In this document: piece by piece, positions 23,715 through 33,352 of the stretch | Numbering within the stretch: the first letter of the stretch is position 1 | Layout: each line of letters starts with the position of its first letter | Assembly: GCA_937920105.1 (NCBI GenBank) | Contig: CALETH010000014.1 | Location: 1-41,962, forward strand | Direction of reading: 5' to 3' | DNA: 41,962 nt | From: an uncultured Bacteroidota bacterium | GTDB taxonomy: Bacteria; Bacteroidota; Ignavibacteria; UBA10030; UBA8401 | The notes under the pieces: generated by a model | What the model was told of the DNA's origin: nothing | What the model saw: the letters and a program-made list of their open reading frames with translations, nothing else | Database searches by the model: none | Translations under genes and position numbers: made by a program

Positions 23715-26204
23715 ATGAAAAAAATCTTTTTTATTCTTTTTATTATAAAAATAAGTATAGCAACAGCTCAACCAACGAGTCAAAGTTCTTCTACACAAAC
23801 CACAACCACACAAAATCAATCAGTAGATAATACAACAAAATCTCAAGTAGAATCTAAGTTGAAAGGAATGTCTCAATCCCAAATAGAAGGTAGATTGCAA
23901 GAAATGGGACTCACCAGAGAAGAAGCAATTCAAAAAGCAAAAGAAAAAGGATTAAATGTAGAAGACTATTTATCAAGTCAAAGTAATACTATAGATGGAA
24001 AATTGCGGAAAGATAAAATTGTAGGAACAGAAATAGATAGTGTAAATGAAGAAGTAGATACAATACTAACTAGCAATATTTTTACAAAGAAAAAATTAGA
24101 ACCAATAGTAGGATTTACTGGGAGATTGAAAGACGAAGAAACACAACCTTTTGGTTACTCTATTTTTAATTATCCCGCAACTACATTTTCACCAATTATT
24201 AATGTTGCAACGCCGCCAAATTATCTTCTTGGTCCGGGAGATGAAATTATTATTTCTGTTTGGGGAGAAACAAAATTATATTATCAACTCTCTGTTAATA
24301 GAGAAGGCAAAGTTATCGTTCCTGAAGTTGGTCCTGTTATTGCCAATGGTTCTACTATCCAACAATTTCGTGAACGGCTTCTTCAAAGAATGTCTGAATT
24401 TTATGCAGGCTTAAAAGATGGTAATACATTTTTAGATGTTTCATTAGGAAAACTTCGCACCATTCAAATTTTTGTTTTAGGAGAAGTTGATAAACCAGGT
24501 GCATACTCACTTTCCTCAATGTCCACTGCTTTTCATGCACTGTATCTTGCCGGCGGACCTTCAGTAAAAGGAACTCTTCGTGATATTCAAGTAATGAGAG
24601 ATGGAAAATCTTTATCTGCAATAGATTTTTATGATTATATATTAAGAGGAGATAAGTCAAAAGACCATCGTTTGCAAGATGGAGATATTGTGTTTGTAAA
24701 ACCAGCCGGAAAACGTGCTGCATTAGTTGGTAGTGTATTACGTCCCGCAATTTATGAGTTAAAAGAAGGAGAACTATTAAAAGATTTACTTTCACTTGCT
24801 GGTGGAGTTCATGTTACTTCGTATTTTGACCGTGTTCACGTAGAAAGAATTATTCCATTTGATGAACGTAAAAATTATAACAAAGATATTTTAGATATCG
24901 ATATTCGATTTTCTTCTCTGCAAGAATTAAAAAATAGTTCTTATAAATTAGAGGATGGAGATATTCTTTCTGTACTATCTATTTCAGAAAATCCAGAAAA
25001 TAGAGTAAGTATTGGTGGAGGTGTAAAAAAGCCCGGTATATTTCAATTAAAACCGGAAATGCGAATTAAAGATTTAATTACAGAAGCCGATGGATTACTT
25101 TCCAATACATTTTCTGAACGTGGAACAATTTTACGATTATTGCCGACACTTCGCAGAGAAATTATTTCATTCATTCCGCGTTTAGCAATGGAAGGAAAAG
25201 AATCTGATAATTTAGTTTTACAAAATGAAGATATTATTCAAATTTATGAACAAGAGCAATTTTTTCCACCACGAACGGTAACCATTTCTGGTGCTGTAAG
25301 AAAACCCGGTACATTTATCCGTGCAGAAAATATGACCTTGGCAGATTTAATTGTTCTTGCTGGTGGATTAAAAGAAAATGCTGAATATGATAGTGTCAAT
25401 ATTTCTCGTATTACTATTACAGATAGTGATAAATACACCACACTAATTAAAGTTAAACTACCGGACAATTATTGGGATGCCAATCTACAAGAAAAATTTA
25501 TGTTACAAGATTTGGATTATGTTTTTATTCCTACTAAACCACATTATGGTGAACAAAAAATTGTAAGAGTTGAAGGATTGGTTATGTATCCAGGAAATTA
25601 TGCAATTAATTACAAAGGTGAAAAAGTTGCAGATATTATAAAACGAGCCGGTGGATTTAAAAAAGATGCCTATTTAGAAGGAGCAAGATTTTTTAGAAAA
25701 CCAAAACCAATGGAATTTAATCCTGTAAAGTTAGATACAGGAAAATTTGATGATAGAACGACCAGTTTTATACCAATCAATTTAAAACAAGCATATGAAA
25801 ATGAAATGTCTATTGACAATATAGAAGTATTAAATGGAGATTCTATTTATATTGGACCCAAAGAAGAAGTAGTTTATGTAAGAGGAGAAGTGTATATTCC
25901 AAGTCCTGTACTATATCAAAAAGGAGAAGGATTGAGTTATTATATTAAACAAGCAGGTGGATATACCGAAGAAGCAAATGAAAGTGGAACTGTTGTTTTA
26001 TTACCAACAGGAAAAAAATGGGAAGGTGGATGGTGGATTTTCCCAGACCCAGAATTACCACCAGGAAGTTCTGTTTATGTTCCCAAAGCAATTCGAAAAG
26101 AACAATTAAATACATTACAAGTAATAAGTGGTTTAGCAACAATATTGGCTAGCATTACTGCAGTTGCTATTACAGTTATTAATCTTTCACAACAAAATAA
26201 ATAA
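23715..26204 (+). CDS. Wza-like polysaccharide export protein with six SLBB repeats
   Basis: An 829-residue exported protein. A signal peptide (ILFIIKISIATAQ) is followed by a Gln/Ser/Thr-rich linker and a helical segment (LQEMGLTREEAIQKAKEKG). The polysaccharide-export (PES) domain is at ~165-245 (YLLGPGDEIIISVWGE). Six SLBB repeats each follow the same grammar of a beta strand, a KPGxY-like turn and LxxLAGG: examples are LGEVDKPGAYSL, GGVKKPGIFQL, SGAVRKPGTFIR and EGLVMYPGNYAI. A final hydrophobic helix (~800-822) could cross the outer membrane as in Wza. No polymerase, flippase or tyrosine kinase gene is adjacent, so the glycan is unknown. Confidence 0.85.
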   Translation: MKKIFFILFIIKISIATAQPTSQSSSTQTTTTQNQSVDNTTKSQVESKLKGMSQSQIEGRLQEMGLTREEAIQKAKEKGLNVEDYLSSQSNTIDGKLRKDKIVGTEIDSVNEEVDTILTSNIFTKKKLEPIVGFTGRLKDEETQPFGYSIFNYPATTFSPIINVATPPNYLLGPGDEIIISVWGETKLYYQLSVNREGKVIVPEVGPVIANGSTIQQFRERLLQRMSEFYAGLKDGNTFLDVSLGKLRTIQIFVLGEVDKPGAYSLSSMSTAFHALYLAGGPSVKGTLRDIQVMRDGKSLSAIDFYDYILRGDKSKDHRLQDGDIVFVKPAGKRAALVGSVLRPAIYELKEGELLKDLLSLAGGVHVTSYFDRVHVERIIPFDERKNYNKDILDIDIRFSSLQELKNSSYKLEDGDILSVLSISENPENRVSIGGGVKKPGIFQLKPEMRIKDLITEADGLLSNTFSERGTILRLLPTLRREIISFIPRLAMEGKESDNLVLQNEDIIQIYEQEQFFPPRTVTISGAVRKPGTFIRAENMTLADLIVLAGGLKENAEYDSVNISRITITDSDKYTTLIKVKLPDNYWDANLQEKFMLQDLDYVFIPTKPHYGEQKIVRVEGLVMYPGNYAINYKGEKVADIIKRAGGFKKDAYLEGARFFRKPKPMEFNPVKLDTGKFDDRTTSFIPINLKQAYENEMSIDNIEVLNGDSIYIGPKEEVVYVRGEVYIPSPVLYQKGEGLSYYIKQAGGYTEEANESGTVVLLPTGKKWEGGWWIFPDPELPPGSSVYVPKAIRKEQLNTLQVISGLATILASITAVAITVINLSQQNK

Positions 26205-26207
26205 TTC

Positions 26208-26306
26208 AAGGTCAAGCCCTGTACAACCGTAGTATGGACAATCCCGCCAGGTCCGGAAGGAAGCAACGGCCTCCACATGAAAGTGTGATACAGTACGCTT
26301 GACCTT
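26208..26306 (+). ncRNA. ffs: Signal recognition particle RNA, small bacterial (4.5S) type
   Basis: The universal SRP domain IV core is present (CCAGGTCCGGAAGGAAGCAA at 26247-26266), with the GGAA tetraloop and the asymmetric loop. The 5' end AAGGTCAAGC (26208-26217) pairs with GCTTGACCTT (26297-26306) to close the hairpin, giving ~99 nt without an Alu domain, as in most Gram-negative bacteria. TTTTATTTT follows and can end transcription. The RNA works with Ffh and FtsY in co-translational membrane targeting. Confidence 0.95.
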
Positions 26307-26424
26307 TTATTTTCCGATACTATCAATGGCTTGCAAGCAACAAAATATTTTCGTAACTTAAATAAAAAGATGAAAAAAACAATCTAACTCTATATAAAAT
26401 AGTTAGTTATTTTTATAAAAATTG

Positions 26425-28008
26425 ATGAAAAAAGAAATCATAATAAATTCCACCACCAATGAAATCCGAATAGCAATTACTGAAGATGGAAAATTGGCGG
26501 AATTATTTGTAGAAACACCAGAAAAAGAACGTTTAGTTGGAGATATTTACTTTGGAACTGTTGCCAAAGTCTTACCAGGAATCCAAGCCGCATTTATCAA
26601 TATAGGTCTGCCACAAGACGCATTTTTGCATTTTTCTGATATTGCCGAAACCTTTACAGAATACGGTGCAATGCTTGGAGATGATTCCGATGTTGATACC
26701 GAAGAAGAAGATGAAAATGAAGTTCCATCCGTAAAACCAGCACCCAAAGAAAAACCAAAAACGGAAAAATCACGCCCATCAGTCAATCTCACCAAAGGAC
26801 AAGAAGTAATTGTTCAAGTAACCAAAGAACCCACCGGAAAAAAAGGCGTTCGAGTAACAACCAAAGTTTCTTTGCCGGGAAGATTTTTAGTGCTTTTACC
26901 ATTCGATAACAATATTGGCATTTCCAGAAAAATTACCAACTTTAAAGAAAAACGCCGTTTACGAAATCTCGTTCGCAGTATCCTTCCACAAAATTTTGGA
27001 GTCATTGTTCGTACCAATGCAGAAGACCAAGATGAAAAAGTTTTTCTTCACGATTTAGAAACACTGTTAGCAACGTGGAAAGAAATCGAAAAAACTCTTA
27101 AAGAAGAAAAACCACCTGCATTGTTGTACAAAGATATGGCAACAACATCCAGCGTTATTCGTGATTTATTTAGTGAAGATATTCAACGCGTTGTAGTGGA
27201 TAACAAAAAACTTTTCAAAGAAATCAAATCCTATGTAGAAGTATTTTCTCCGCAGATGGCAGATAATATTGAACTGTATGGGAAAAAAGAACCCATCTTT
27301 GATGTTTTTGGAATGGAAAAAGAAATCGCCACAACACTTGCACGCAAAGTATGGTTAAAAAGCGGTGGTTATATTATTGTAGAACATACAGAAGCAATGA
27401 CTGTTATAGATGTAAACAGCGGAAGATATTCTGGAAAACAAGACCAAGAAACAAATTCATTAAAAACAGATTTAGAAGCAGCACGAGAAATTTGTAGACA
27501 AATTCGTCTGCGAGATTTAGGTGGAATTATTGTTATTGATTTTATTGATGTTCAAGATGAAAAAAATAAAAAGAAAATTTACGATGAAGTAAAAAAAGAA
27601 TTTCACAAAGATAGAGCAAAAGCAACAATCTTACCATTAACAGATTTTTGCTTAATGCAGATTACACGTCAGCGAATTCGACAAAGTATAGTTCACAGTT
27701 TCTCTGAACCATGTCCAACCTGTGGAGGAACAGGGCTAGTGCAATCTAAAGCAGCAATTGTAAGTACGATTGAGCGATGGATTCGCCGTTTTCGTTCAGA
27801 GTCCCGAGAATTTCGACTTACACTTCGTATCCATCCATCCATTGCAGAAATGTTTAGAGATGGAACAGTAATCAGTCGCTTAACAAAACTCATGCTCCGT
27901 TTTCGCGTTCGCATTACAATAGAAGAAGATAAAAATTTAGCAATCGATGAATTTCATTTTATCTCTTATAAACAAGATAAAGATATTACTGAAGAATTTA
28001 GAAATTAG
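26425..28008 (+). CDS. rng: Ribonuclease E/G family protein
   Basis: A 527-residue endoribonuclease for 5'-end-dependent RNA and rRNA processing. The S1 domain begins GDIYFGTVAKVLPGIQAAFIN. It is interrupted at ~90-120 by an acidic, Pro/Lys-rich insertion (DTEEEDENE and KPAPKEKPK). The DNase I-like catalytic site has D329 (VIDVNSGRYSG) and D372 (IVIDFIDVQDE). The Zn-link is C430-PT-C433 in CPTCGGTG. The C-terminus is short, as in RNase G, with no degradosome tail. ATG 26425 is preferred over the TTG directly before it. The SRP RNA gene lies just upstream. Confidence 0.92.
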   Translation: MKKEIIINSTTNEIRIAITEDGKLAELFVETPEKERLVGDIYFGTVAKVLPGIQAAFINIGLPQDAFLHFSDIAETFTEYGAMLGDDSDVDTEEEDENEVPSVKPAPKEKPKTEKSRPSVNLTKGQEVIVQVTKEPTGKKGVRVTTKVSLPGRFLVLLPFDNNIGISRKITNFKEKRRLRNLVRSILPQNFGVIVRTNAEDQDEKVFLHDLETLLATWKEIEKTLKEEKPPALLYKDMATTSSVIRDLFSEDIQRVVVDNKKLFKEIKSYVEVFSPQMADNIELYGKKEPIFDVFGMEKEIATTLARKVWLKSGGYIIVEHTEAMTVIDVNSGRYSGKQDQETNSLKTDLEAAREICRQIRLRDLGGIIVIDFIDVQDEKNKKKIYDEVKKEFHKDRAKATILPLTDFCLMQITRQRIRQSIVHSFSEPCPTCGGTGLVQSKAAIVSTIERWIRRFRSESREFRLTLRIHPSIAEMFRDGTVISRLTKLMLRFRVRITIEEDKNLAIDEFHFISYKQDKDITEEFRN

Positions 28009-28062
28009 ATTTTTGAGTAGATAAGTATGTGAGTCATGAAGTAGATGAGTAAATGAGAAAAT

Positions 28063-28094
28063 AGTGATTCCCGCGTGTTGTTGACAGGAATCCA
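28063..28094. repeat. Degenerate solo unit of the cloverleaf repeat
   Basis: ATTCCCGCG...ACAGGAATCCA between rng and the transaldolase gene: the flanks of the 32-base unit are kept while the centre has drifted. The preceding bases contain loose repeats of ATGAGTA-like text. Confidence 0.5.
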
Positions 28095-28136
28095 GTTTAA
28101 ATAATTTTAACAAATCATTTTTAACAAAGTACCATT

Positions 28137-28781
28137 ATGAAATTTTTCATAGATTCCGCAAACATCGATGAAATCCGAGAAGCCAACGCCCTTGGTGTAT
28201 TAGATGGAGTAACAACAAATCCCAGTTTAGTAGCAAAAGAAGGAAAAGAATTTATTCCATTACTACAAGAAATTTGTAAAATTGTTGATGGACCCATTAG
28301 TGCAGAAGTGGTTTCAACCGATTTTAATGGAATAATGAAAGAAGGACGGGAGTTAGCAAAAATTCACAAAAACATCGTCGTTAAAGTTCCACTCATTGTT
28401 GAGGGATTGAAAGCCGTAAAAGCACTCAAAGCCGAAGGTATCCGCACCAATGTTACATTATGTTTTTCTGCAAACCAAGCATTGCTTGCAGCAAAAGCCG
28501 GTGCCTATTTCATTAGCCCGTTTGTAGGAAGATTGGATGATATTAGTCAAGATGGAATGGAACTTATTCGTCAAATCATAACCATCTACAAAAATTACAA
28601 TTACGAAACACAAGTATTAGTCGCAAGCATTCGTCATCCAATACACATTGTTGAAGCCGCAATGCTTGGTGCGGATATTTGCACCATTCCATTTAAAGTA
28701 ATTGAGCAACTTGCTAAACATCCATTAACTGATATCGGATTAGAAAAATTTTTATCTGATTGGAAAAAAACAAAAAAATAA
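28137..28781 (+). CDS. tal: FSA/TalC-type transaldolase
   Basis: A 214-residue single-domain member of the small (FSA-type) transaldolase family. Schiff-base K83 lies in VVKVPLIVEG. Also kept are D6, T26 and N28 (GVTTNPSLV), T107 (NVTLCFS), and F129 and R132 (SPFVGRLDD). Phe at the Tyr131 position of E. coli FsaA marks a true transaldolase rather than fructose-6-phosphate aldolase. It acts in the non-oxidative pentose phosphate pathway, moving dihydroxyacetone units between sugar phosphates. It serves as an internal reference for the altered FSA-like domain at 39349-40365. It is the first gene of a tight run with gcvT (11-base gap), comB and ftsK. Confidence 0.92.
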   Translation: MKFFIDSANIDEIREANALGVLDGVTTNPSLVAKEGKEFIPLLQEICKIVDGPISAEVVSTDFNGIMKEGRELAKIHKNIVVKVPLIVEGLKAVKALKAEGIRTNVTLCFSANQALLAAKAGAYFISPFVGRLDDISQDGMELIRQIITIYKNYNYETQVLVASIRHPIHIVEAAMLGADICTIPFKVIEQLAKHPLTDIGLEKFLSDWKKTKK

Positions 28782-28792
28782 ATTTATCAACA

Positions 28793-29872
28793 ATGAAACA
28801 CACACCTTTTTTTTCACTCCACCAAAAACACAAAGCAAAGATAGTTCCGTTTGGCGGATTTGAAATGCCGATTCATTACACCAGCATTCTTGAAGAACAC
28901 AAAAAAGTTCGCACCAATGTTGGTGTTTTTGATGTTTCCCATATGGGAGAATTTTTTGTAACAGGAAAAAATGCACAATCATTTTTACAAAAAATAACAA
29001 TCAACGATGTTACAAAATTAGTTCCCGGAAAAGCACAATATTCTGCAATGTGTTTGGAAAATGGAAATATCATTGATGATTTATTAGTCTATATGCTCGC
29101 AGAAAATTCCTACATGGTTGTAGTAAATGCTTCCAATATTGAAAAAGATTTTCAATGGATGCAAAAACATCTTCTTGAACAAGTAGAGTTAATAAATAAA
29201 AGTGATGAAACATCATTACTGGCTGTGCAGGGACCAGATTCTGAAAAAGTTCTTCAACAATTAACGAAATCAGACTTAAAAAATATTCCCTATTACAATT
29301 TTGTACAAGGAAAATTCGCTGATGTTGAAATGATTATTTCCCGAACCGGCTACACAGGGGAACTCGGATTTGAATTATATTTTGACGCACAACATTCAGA
29401 AAAAATTTGGAATGCAATTTTTGAAAAAGGAAAAGCATACAACATCGCACCAATCGGATTAGGAGCGAGAGATACATTACGTTTAGAAATGGGATATTGT
29501 TTATACGGAAATGATATAGACGAAACTTCAAATCCATTAGAAGCAAATCTTGGTTGGATTACGAAAATTTCTAAAGGAGATTTTATCGGAAAATCTGCCT
29601 TGGAAAAAGTAAAAGCCAACGGAGTGCAGCGAAAACTTGTTGGATTAGTATTGCAAGAAAAATCCGTTCCACGACATGGATATGAAATTTTTAAAGGAGA
29701 AAAAAGTATTGGGACTGTAACCAGCGGAACATTTTCCCCATCACTAGAGCAAGGTATTGCGATGGGATATATTCCAACAGAATATTCTTCTGCCGGAACA
29801 ACGGTGCAAGTAGATATTCGCGGAAAAAAAATAAATGCTGTTGTTACACAAGTTCCGTTTTTAAAAAAATAA
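28793..29872 (+). CDS. gcvT: Glycine cleavage system T protein (aminomethyltransferase)
   Basis: A 359-residue folate enzyme of the glycine cleavage complex. It moves the aminomethyl carbon from lipoylated H protein to tetrahydrofolate and releases ammonia. ATG 28793 gives the family start TPFFSLHQKHKAKIVPFGGFEMP; then VGVFDVSHMGEF, the catalytic-region ISRTGYTGELGFELY, and a C-terminal barrel ending GTVTSGTFSPSLEQGIAMGY. An in-frame ATG at 28760 would overlap the transaldolase gene and is rejected. gcvH and gcvP are not in the window, so the complex is encoded at separate loci. Confidence 0.95.
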   Translation: MKHTPFFSLHQKHKAKIVPFGGFEMPIHYTSILEEHKKVRTNVGVFDVSHMGEFFVTGKNAQSFLQKITINDVTKLVPGKAQYSAMCLENGNIIDDLLVYMLAENSYMVVVNASNIEKDFQWMQKHLLEQVELINKSDETSLLAVQGPDSEKVLQQLTKSDLKNIPYYNFVQGKFADVEMIISRTGYTGELGFELYFDAQHSEKIWNAIFEKGKAYNIAPIGLGARDTLRLEMGYCLYGNDIDETSNPLEANLGWITKISKGDFIGKSALEKVKANGVQRKLVGLVLQEKSVPRHGYEIFKGEKSIGTVTSGTFSPSLEQGIAMGYIPTEYSSAGTTVQVDIRGKKINAVVTQVPFLKK

Positions 29873-29887
29873 AATCATAAAACTCGC

Positions 29888-30673
29888 ATGATAAAAATAG
29901 ATGTACTTTTTTCACCACTCCTTGTTGATGAACTTTCTTTACGAAATAAAAATATTATTATAATAGATGTTCTCCGAGCAAGTACAACCATTGCAACAGC
30001 ACTTTATAACGGAGCAAAAGAAGTTATTCCCGTTGCATCAGTAGAATCCGCTGTAAAAGTTTCTGGAAATTTATTTGGTGGAGCAGTAATACGTGGTGGT
30101 GAAAGAAATGGAAAAATTATAGAAGGTTTTAATCTTGGAAACTCTCCATTAGAATATACTGTTGAAGCCGTAAAAGGGAAATCCATTATTTTTTGTACCA
30201 CCAATGGTTCGCCAGCAATGGTTAAAGCACGATATGCAAAAAACATGGTTATCGGAAGTTTTGTGAATATGAGTAAAGTTGTGCAGTTCATCAGAGATGC
30301 ACAAGAAGATGTTGTCATTATTTGTGCAGGAAAACAATCGGCGTTTTGTATGGAAGATGCAGTGTGTGCTGGTATGATGATAAAAAATATTACCGATGAA
30401 ACAGAAATACAGTTAAATGATTCTGCTGTGGCAGCACAAACACTGTATCAAACATCTGCAAAAAGTTTGTTGAAGATGATAAAAAACTGCAACCATGGGC
30501 AACAACTTACAGAAATTGGTTTTCAAGGGGATTTAAAATTTTGTGCAGCAATAGATACAATTCCAGTGCTTCCACAACTTATTGGAAATGTTATCAAACT
30601 CAAAAAAGATGAATTAAAAATTACGTTGGATTTTAACGCAGAAAATCCAAATGCAATAGTGAATCAACAATAA
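29888..30673 (+). CDS. comB: 2-phosphosulfolactate phosphatase-like protein (ComB family)
   Basis: A 261-residue, Mg-dependent acid phosphatase of the ComB family. Recognised segments are IIIIDVLRASTTIATAL near the start, GGERNGKIIEGFNLGNSPLEY, and TTNGSPAMVKA, where archaeal and bacterial ComB have TTNGT-type sequence. ComB hydrolyses (R)-2-phospho-3-sulfolactate in coenzyme M synthesis. In bacteria the family is widespread, and the product sulfolactate is known from Bacillus spores. No comA or other sulfonate gene is in the window, so the natural substrate here is uncertain. It lies 15 bases after gcvT and 12 before ftsK, so it is operonic with functionally unrelated genes. Confidence 0.85.
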   Translation: MIKIDVLFSPLLVDELSLRNKNIIIIDVLRASTTIATALYNGAKEVIPVASVESAVKVSGNLFGGAVIRGGERNGKIIEGFNLGNSPLEYTVEAVKGKSIIFCTTNGSPAMVKARYAKNMVIGSFVNMSKVVQFIRDAQEDVVIICAGKQSAFCMEDAVCAGMMIKNITDETEIQLNDSAVAAQTLYQTSAKSLLKMIKNCNHGQQLTEIGFQGDLKFCAAIDTIPVLPQLIGNVIKLKKDELKITLDFNAENPNAIVNQQ

Positions 30674-30685
30674 ATTTTTACATTA

Positions 30686-33166
30686 ATGGACGAAACACTT
30701 TCAGAGCCAAAAGAAAAAGAACAATTCACACCCACACCGCGGAAGAAAAAAACAGATTCAAAAAAAGACCAAGAGCGAAAAAAACAACTCATTTCTTTTT
30801 TTGTTATCATTTGCGGAATAATGATTCTTCTTAGTCTTCTTTCCTACTCTTCTGCTGATGAAGCCAATGGAGATATTGCCTTTCCGGATATTTATAAAGT
30901 TTTCACGAATGACCAACTTATTCAACAAAAATCTCAAGATACTTCAAATTGGTTGGGAATTGGTGGAGCAGTCATCGCCCATTTTTTTATCAACAACACA
31001 GTTGGATTTTTTGCGTACGTTTTTCCATTTCTTATTATTGCTTGGGGATGGTCAACATTACGTCAAAACAATCTTCGCAAATTAGCATACATTACCACGT
31101 ACACACTTCTTTTTGCATTTCTTTGTTCCTCATTGTTTGGATTATTACGTTTTGCTGGTTTAGAAGAAATACTCGCATCAGAATGGAGTGGATTGATTGG
31201 TGCATTTATTGCAAACCTCATCCAAAAATTTATTGGTAATGTTGGTGGAATTATTTTTATCACAGCACTACTTTTTGCAACAATTACATTATTAATAGAT
31301 TTAGACCTTCGTGCAACATCTGAAAGATTAAAAAATTTCTTTGCATTGTTCGTTGCAAAATTTTCCGGTAAAGTAGAAGAATGGAAAGAACAGCAAGCAC
31401 TCAAAAAAGAAAAAATCCAACAAGAAAAAGCGATAGAAGTAAAACGTTATGATAATGAAATTATCCCACAAACAAATTCGACACAACAACCAACACAAAA
31501 GATAGAACAAAAAGTTCAACAAGAAAAAAAATCTGAAGTAGAAGAAAATATTATTAAAAAAGATGAAAATGATGTAGAAATGCAATTACAGGAAAGCCAA
31601 GATATTCCGCTCACCGTTAACGAAGCGATACAAGAACAAGAAGTAGAATTAGATGAACCGGAAATAGAAGATGAAGAAATTGATTATGTTTTTCCTTCTG
31701 TAGATTTATTGGATAACAAACGCTACAACGAAAAAGTTGATGATGAAGAACTTAAAGCAAACGCAGCACTGTTAAAAGAAAAGTTGGGAGATTTTGGTGT
31801 AGAAATTGAAAGTGTGAGTGTAACTCCCGGACCTGTAGTAACATTGTACGAAATTGTTCCCGCAACAGGAGTAAAAGTTTCAAAAATAGTTAATCTTTCC
31901 AATGACCTTGCATTAGTGATGCAAGCAAAAGGGATTCGTATCGAAGCACCAATTCCCGGAAAAGGAACTGTTGGTGTAGAAATTCCCAATCATAAATCTG
32001 CCATAGTAACAATCCGCAGTATTCTCAATTCAGAAAAATTTCGAGATACCAAAGCCGCACTTCCAATTGCAATGGGAAAAACCAGTACGGGAGAAGTGTT
32101 TGTTGATGATTTGGCAAAAATGCCGCACTTGTTAATTGCCGGAGCAACAGGAATGGGAAAAAGTGTTGGTATCAATACCATCATTGCAAGTTTATTGTAT
32201 CGTTTACATCCATCAGAAATAAAATTTGTTTTGGTTGACCCCAAAAAAATAGAATTGAATCTCTATCTCAAATTGCAAAATCATTATCTTGCCGTTTCAC
32301 CGGATATAGATGAAAAAATTATTACCGTTCCAAACAATGCCGTACTCGTATTAAAATCCGCAGTGTTAGAAATGGAAAAACGATACGACTTACTTGCTGC
32401 GGCAGGAGTTCGTCATGTTACAGATTATAATGAACGATTTAAAACTGGAAAATTAAAAGGAAAAGATACTGAAACATTACGACATCGTTTTCTTCCATAC
32501 ATTGTTGTAGTGATTGATGAACTTGCGGATTTGATGATAACCGCTGCAAAAGAAGTAGAAGAACCAATCGCACGTATTGCACAACTTGCACGTGCTGTCG
32601 GAATTCATCTTGTAGTAGCAACACAACGTCCATCGGTTGATGTTATTACTGGTGTGATTAAAGCAAACTTTCCAGCGAGAATTGCATACGCTGTTTCTTC
32701 TAAAATAGATTCGCGTACAATTTTAGATGCTGGCGGAGCAGAGCAACTTATCGGACGTGGTGATATGTTGTATCTTTCATCAAGCAGTCCGAAAGCAATG
32801 CGGATACAAAATGCGTATATTTCTACAGAAGAAGTAGAGGAAGTGGTGAATCACATTGGAAAACAAAAGGGCTACAGCAAGCAATACGAGTTGCCTTCAG
32901 CGTTGGAAAAAAAACGTGCTTCAATGTTTGGTGGAAGTGATGAGCGTGATGAATTATTTGAAGAAGCCGCACGTGTTATTGTACGTCATCAACAAGGTTC
33001 AGTTTCTTTATTACAACGAAGATTAAAAGTTGGATATTCTCGTGCTGCACGTTTGGTAGATGAATTAGAAGCCGCAGGAATTGTTGGTCCGTTTGATGGA
33101 AGTAAAGCCCGTGAAGTGCGAGTAGAAACCGAAGCGGAATTAGAAATGATGTTGAAGAATATTTAG
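30686..33166 (+). CDS. ftsK: DNA translocase FtsK/SpoIIIE
   Basis: An 826-residue septal DNA pump that clears chromosome dimers and terminus DNA during division. A basic cytoplasmic start is followed by about four membrane helices (~35-180), an acidic/Gln-rich linker (~230-340), and the alpha/beta motor. The motor has Walker A GATGMGKS at 486-493 and a Walker B-like VVVIDELADLM near 608. The C-terminal winged-helix gamma domain (~755-826; SVSLLQRRLKVGYSRAARLVDELEAAG) reads KOPS-type signals. The linker is short, so the protein is closer to SpoIIIE/SftA size than to E. coli FtsK. It ends the transaldolase-gcvT-comB run and is followed by a terminator. Confidence 0.95.
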   Translation: MDETLSEPKEKEQFTPTPRKKKTDSKKDQERKKQLISFFVIICGIMILLSLLSYSSADEANGDIAFPDIYKVFTNDQLIQQKSQDTSNWLGIGGAVIAHFFINNTVGFFAYVFPFLIIAWGWSTLRQNNLRKLAYITTYTLLFAFLCSSLFGLLRFAGLEEILASEWSGLIGAFIANLIQKFIGNVGGIIFITALLFATITLLIDLDLRATSERLKNFFALFVAKFSGKVEEWKEQQALKKEKIQQEKAIEVKRYDNEIIPQTNSTQQPTQKIEQKVQQEKKSEVEENIIKKDENDVEMQLQESQDIPLTVNEAIQEQEVELDEPEIEDEEIDYVFPSVDLLDNKRYNEKVDDEELKANAALLKEKLGDFGVEIESVSVTPGPVVTLYEIVPATGVKVSKIVNLSNDLALVMQAKGIRIEAPIPGKGTVGVEIPNHKSAIVTIRSILNSEKFRDTKAALPIAMGKTSTGEVFVDDLAKMPHLLIAGATGMGKSVGINTIIASLLYRLHPSEIKFVLVDPKKIELNLYLKLQNHYLAVSPDIDEKIITVPNNAVLVLKSAVLEMEKRYDLLAAAGVRHVTDYNERFKTGKLKGKDTETLRHRFLPYIVVVIDELADLMITAAKEVEEPIARIAQLARAVGIHLVVATQRPSVDVITGVIKANFPARIAYAVSSKIDSRTILDAGGAEQLIGRGDMLYLSSSSPKAMRIQNAYISTEEVEEVVNHIGKQKGYSKQYELPSALEKKRASMFGGSDERDELFEEAARVIVRHQQGSVSLLQRRLKVGYSRAARLVDELEAAGIVGPFDGSKAREVRVETEAELEMMLKNI

Positions 33167-33190
33167 ATTGTTTTGTATTAGCATTATTAC

Positions 33191-33227
33191 AAAAGCGGAA
33201 AAGGAATTTTTTCTTTTTTCCGCTTTT
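33191..33227 (+). terminator. Intrinsic terminator after ftsK
   Basis: AAAAGCGGAAAA (33191-33202) pairs with TTTTCCGCTTTT (33216-33227), loop of 13 bases, followed by TGTGTTT. It begins 24 bases after the ftsK stop. Confidence 0.8.
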
Positions 33228-33234
33228 TGTGTTT

Positions 33235-33254
33235 AATGGCTAATATTAGCCATT
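33235..33254. repeat. 20-bp perfect palindrome
   Basis: AATGGCTAAT followed directly by its reverse complement ATTAGCCATT, just downstream of the ftsK terminator. The GGCTAA/TTAGCC core resembles the GGCTAAAGCC hairpins in the 3145-3275 element. The remaining ~100 bases before the promoter at 33353 are AT-rich, and I see nothing in them. Confidence 0.6.
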
Positions 33255-33352
33255 TTTATTGTATAAGAATATAAAAATATATTGTTAGTATAGTGCAAGA
33301 TGCTAATTATATAATTAAATACATGTTTTTTAAATAAAGTATCAAATTATGC

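Noticed and set aside
24355..24795. 146-codon minus-strand open frame
   Set aside because: It lies wholly inside the polysaccharide-export gene, is Leu/His-rich as expected for an antisense reading of AT-rich coding DNA, and has no ribosome site or recognisable domain.
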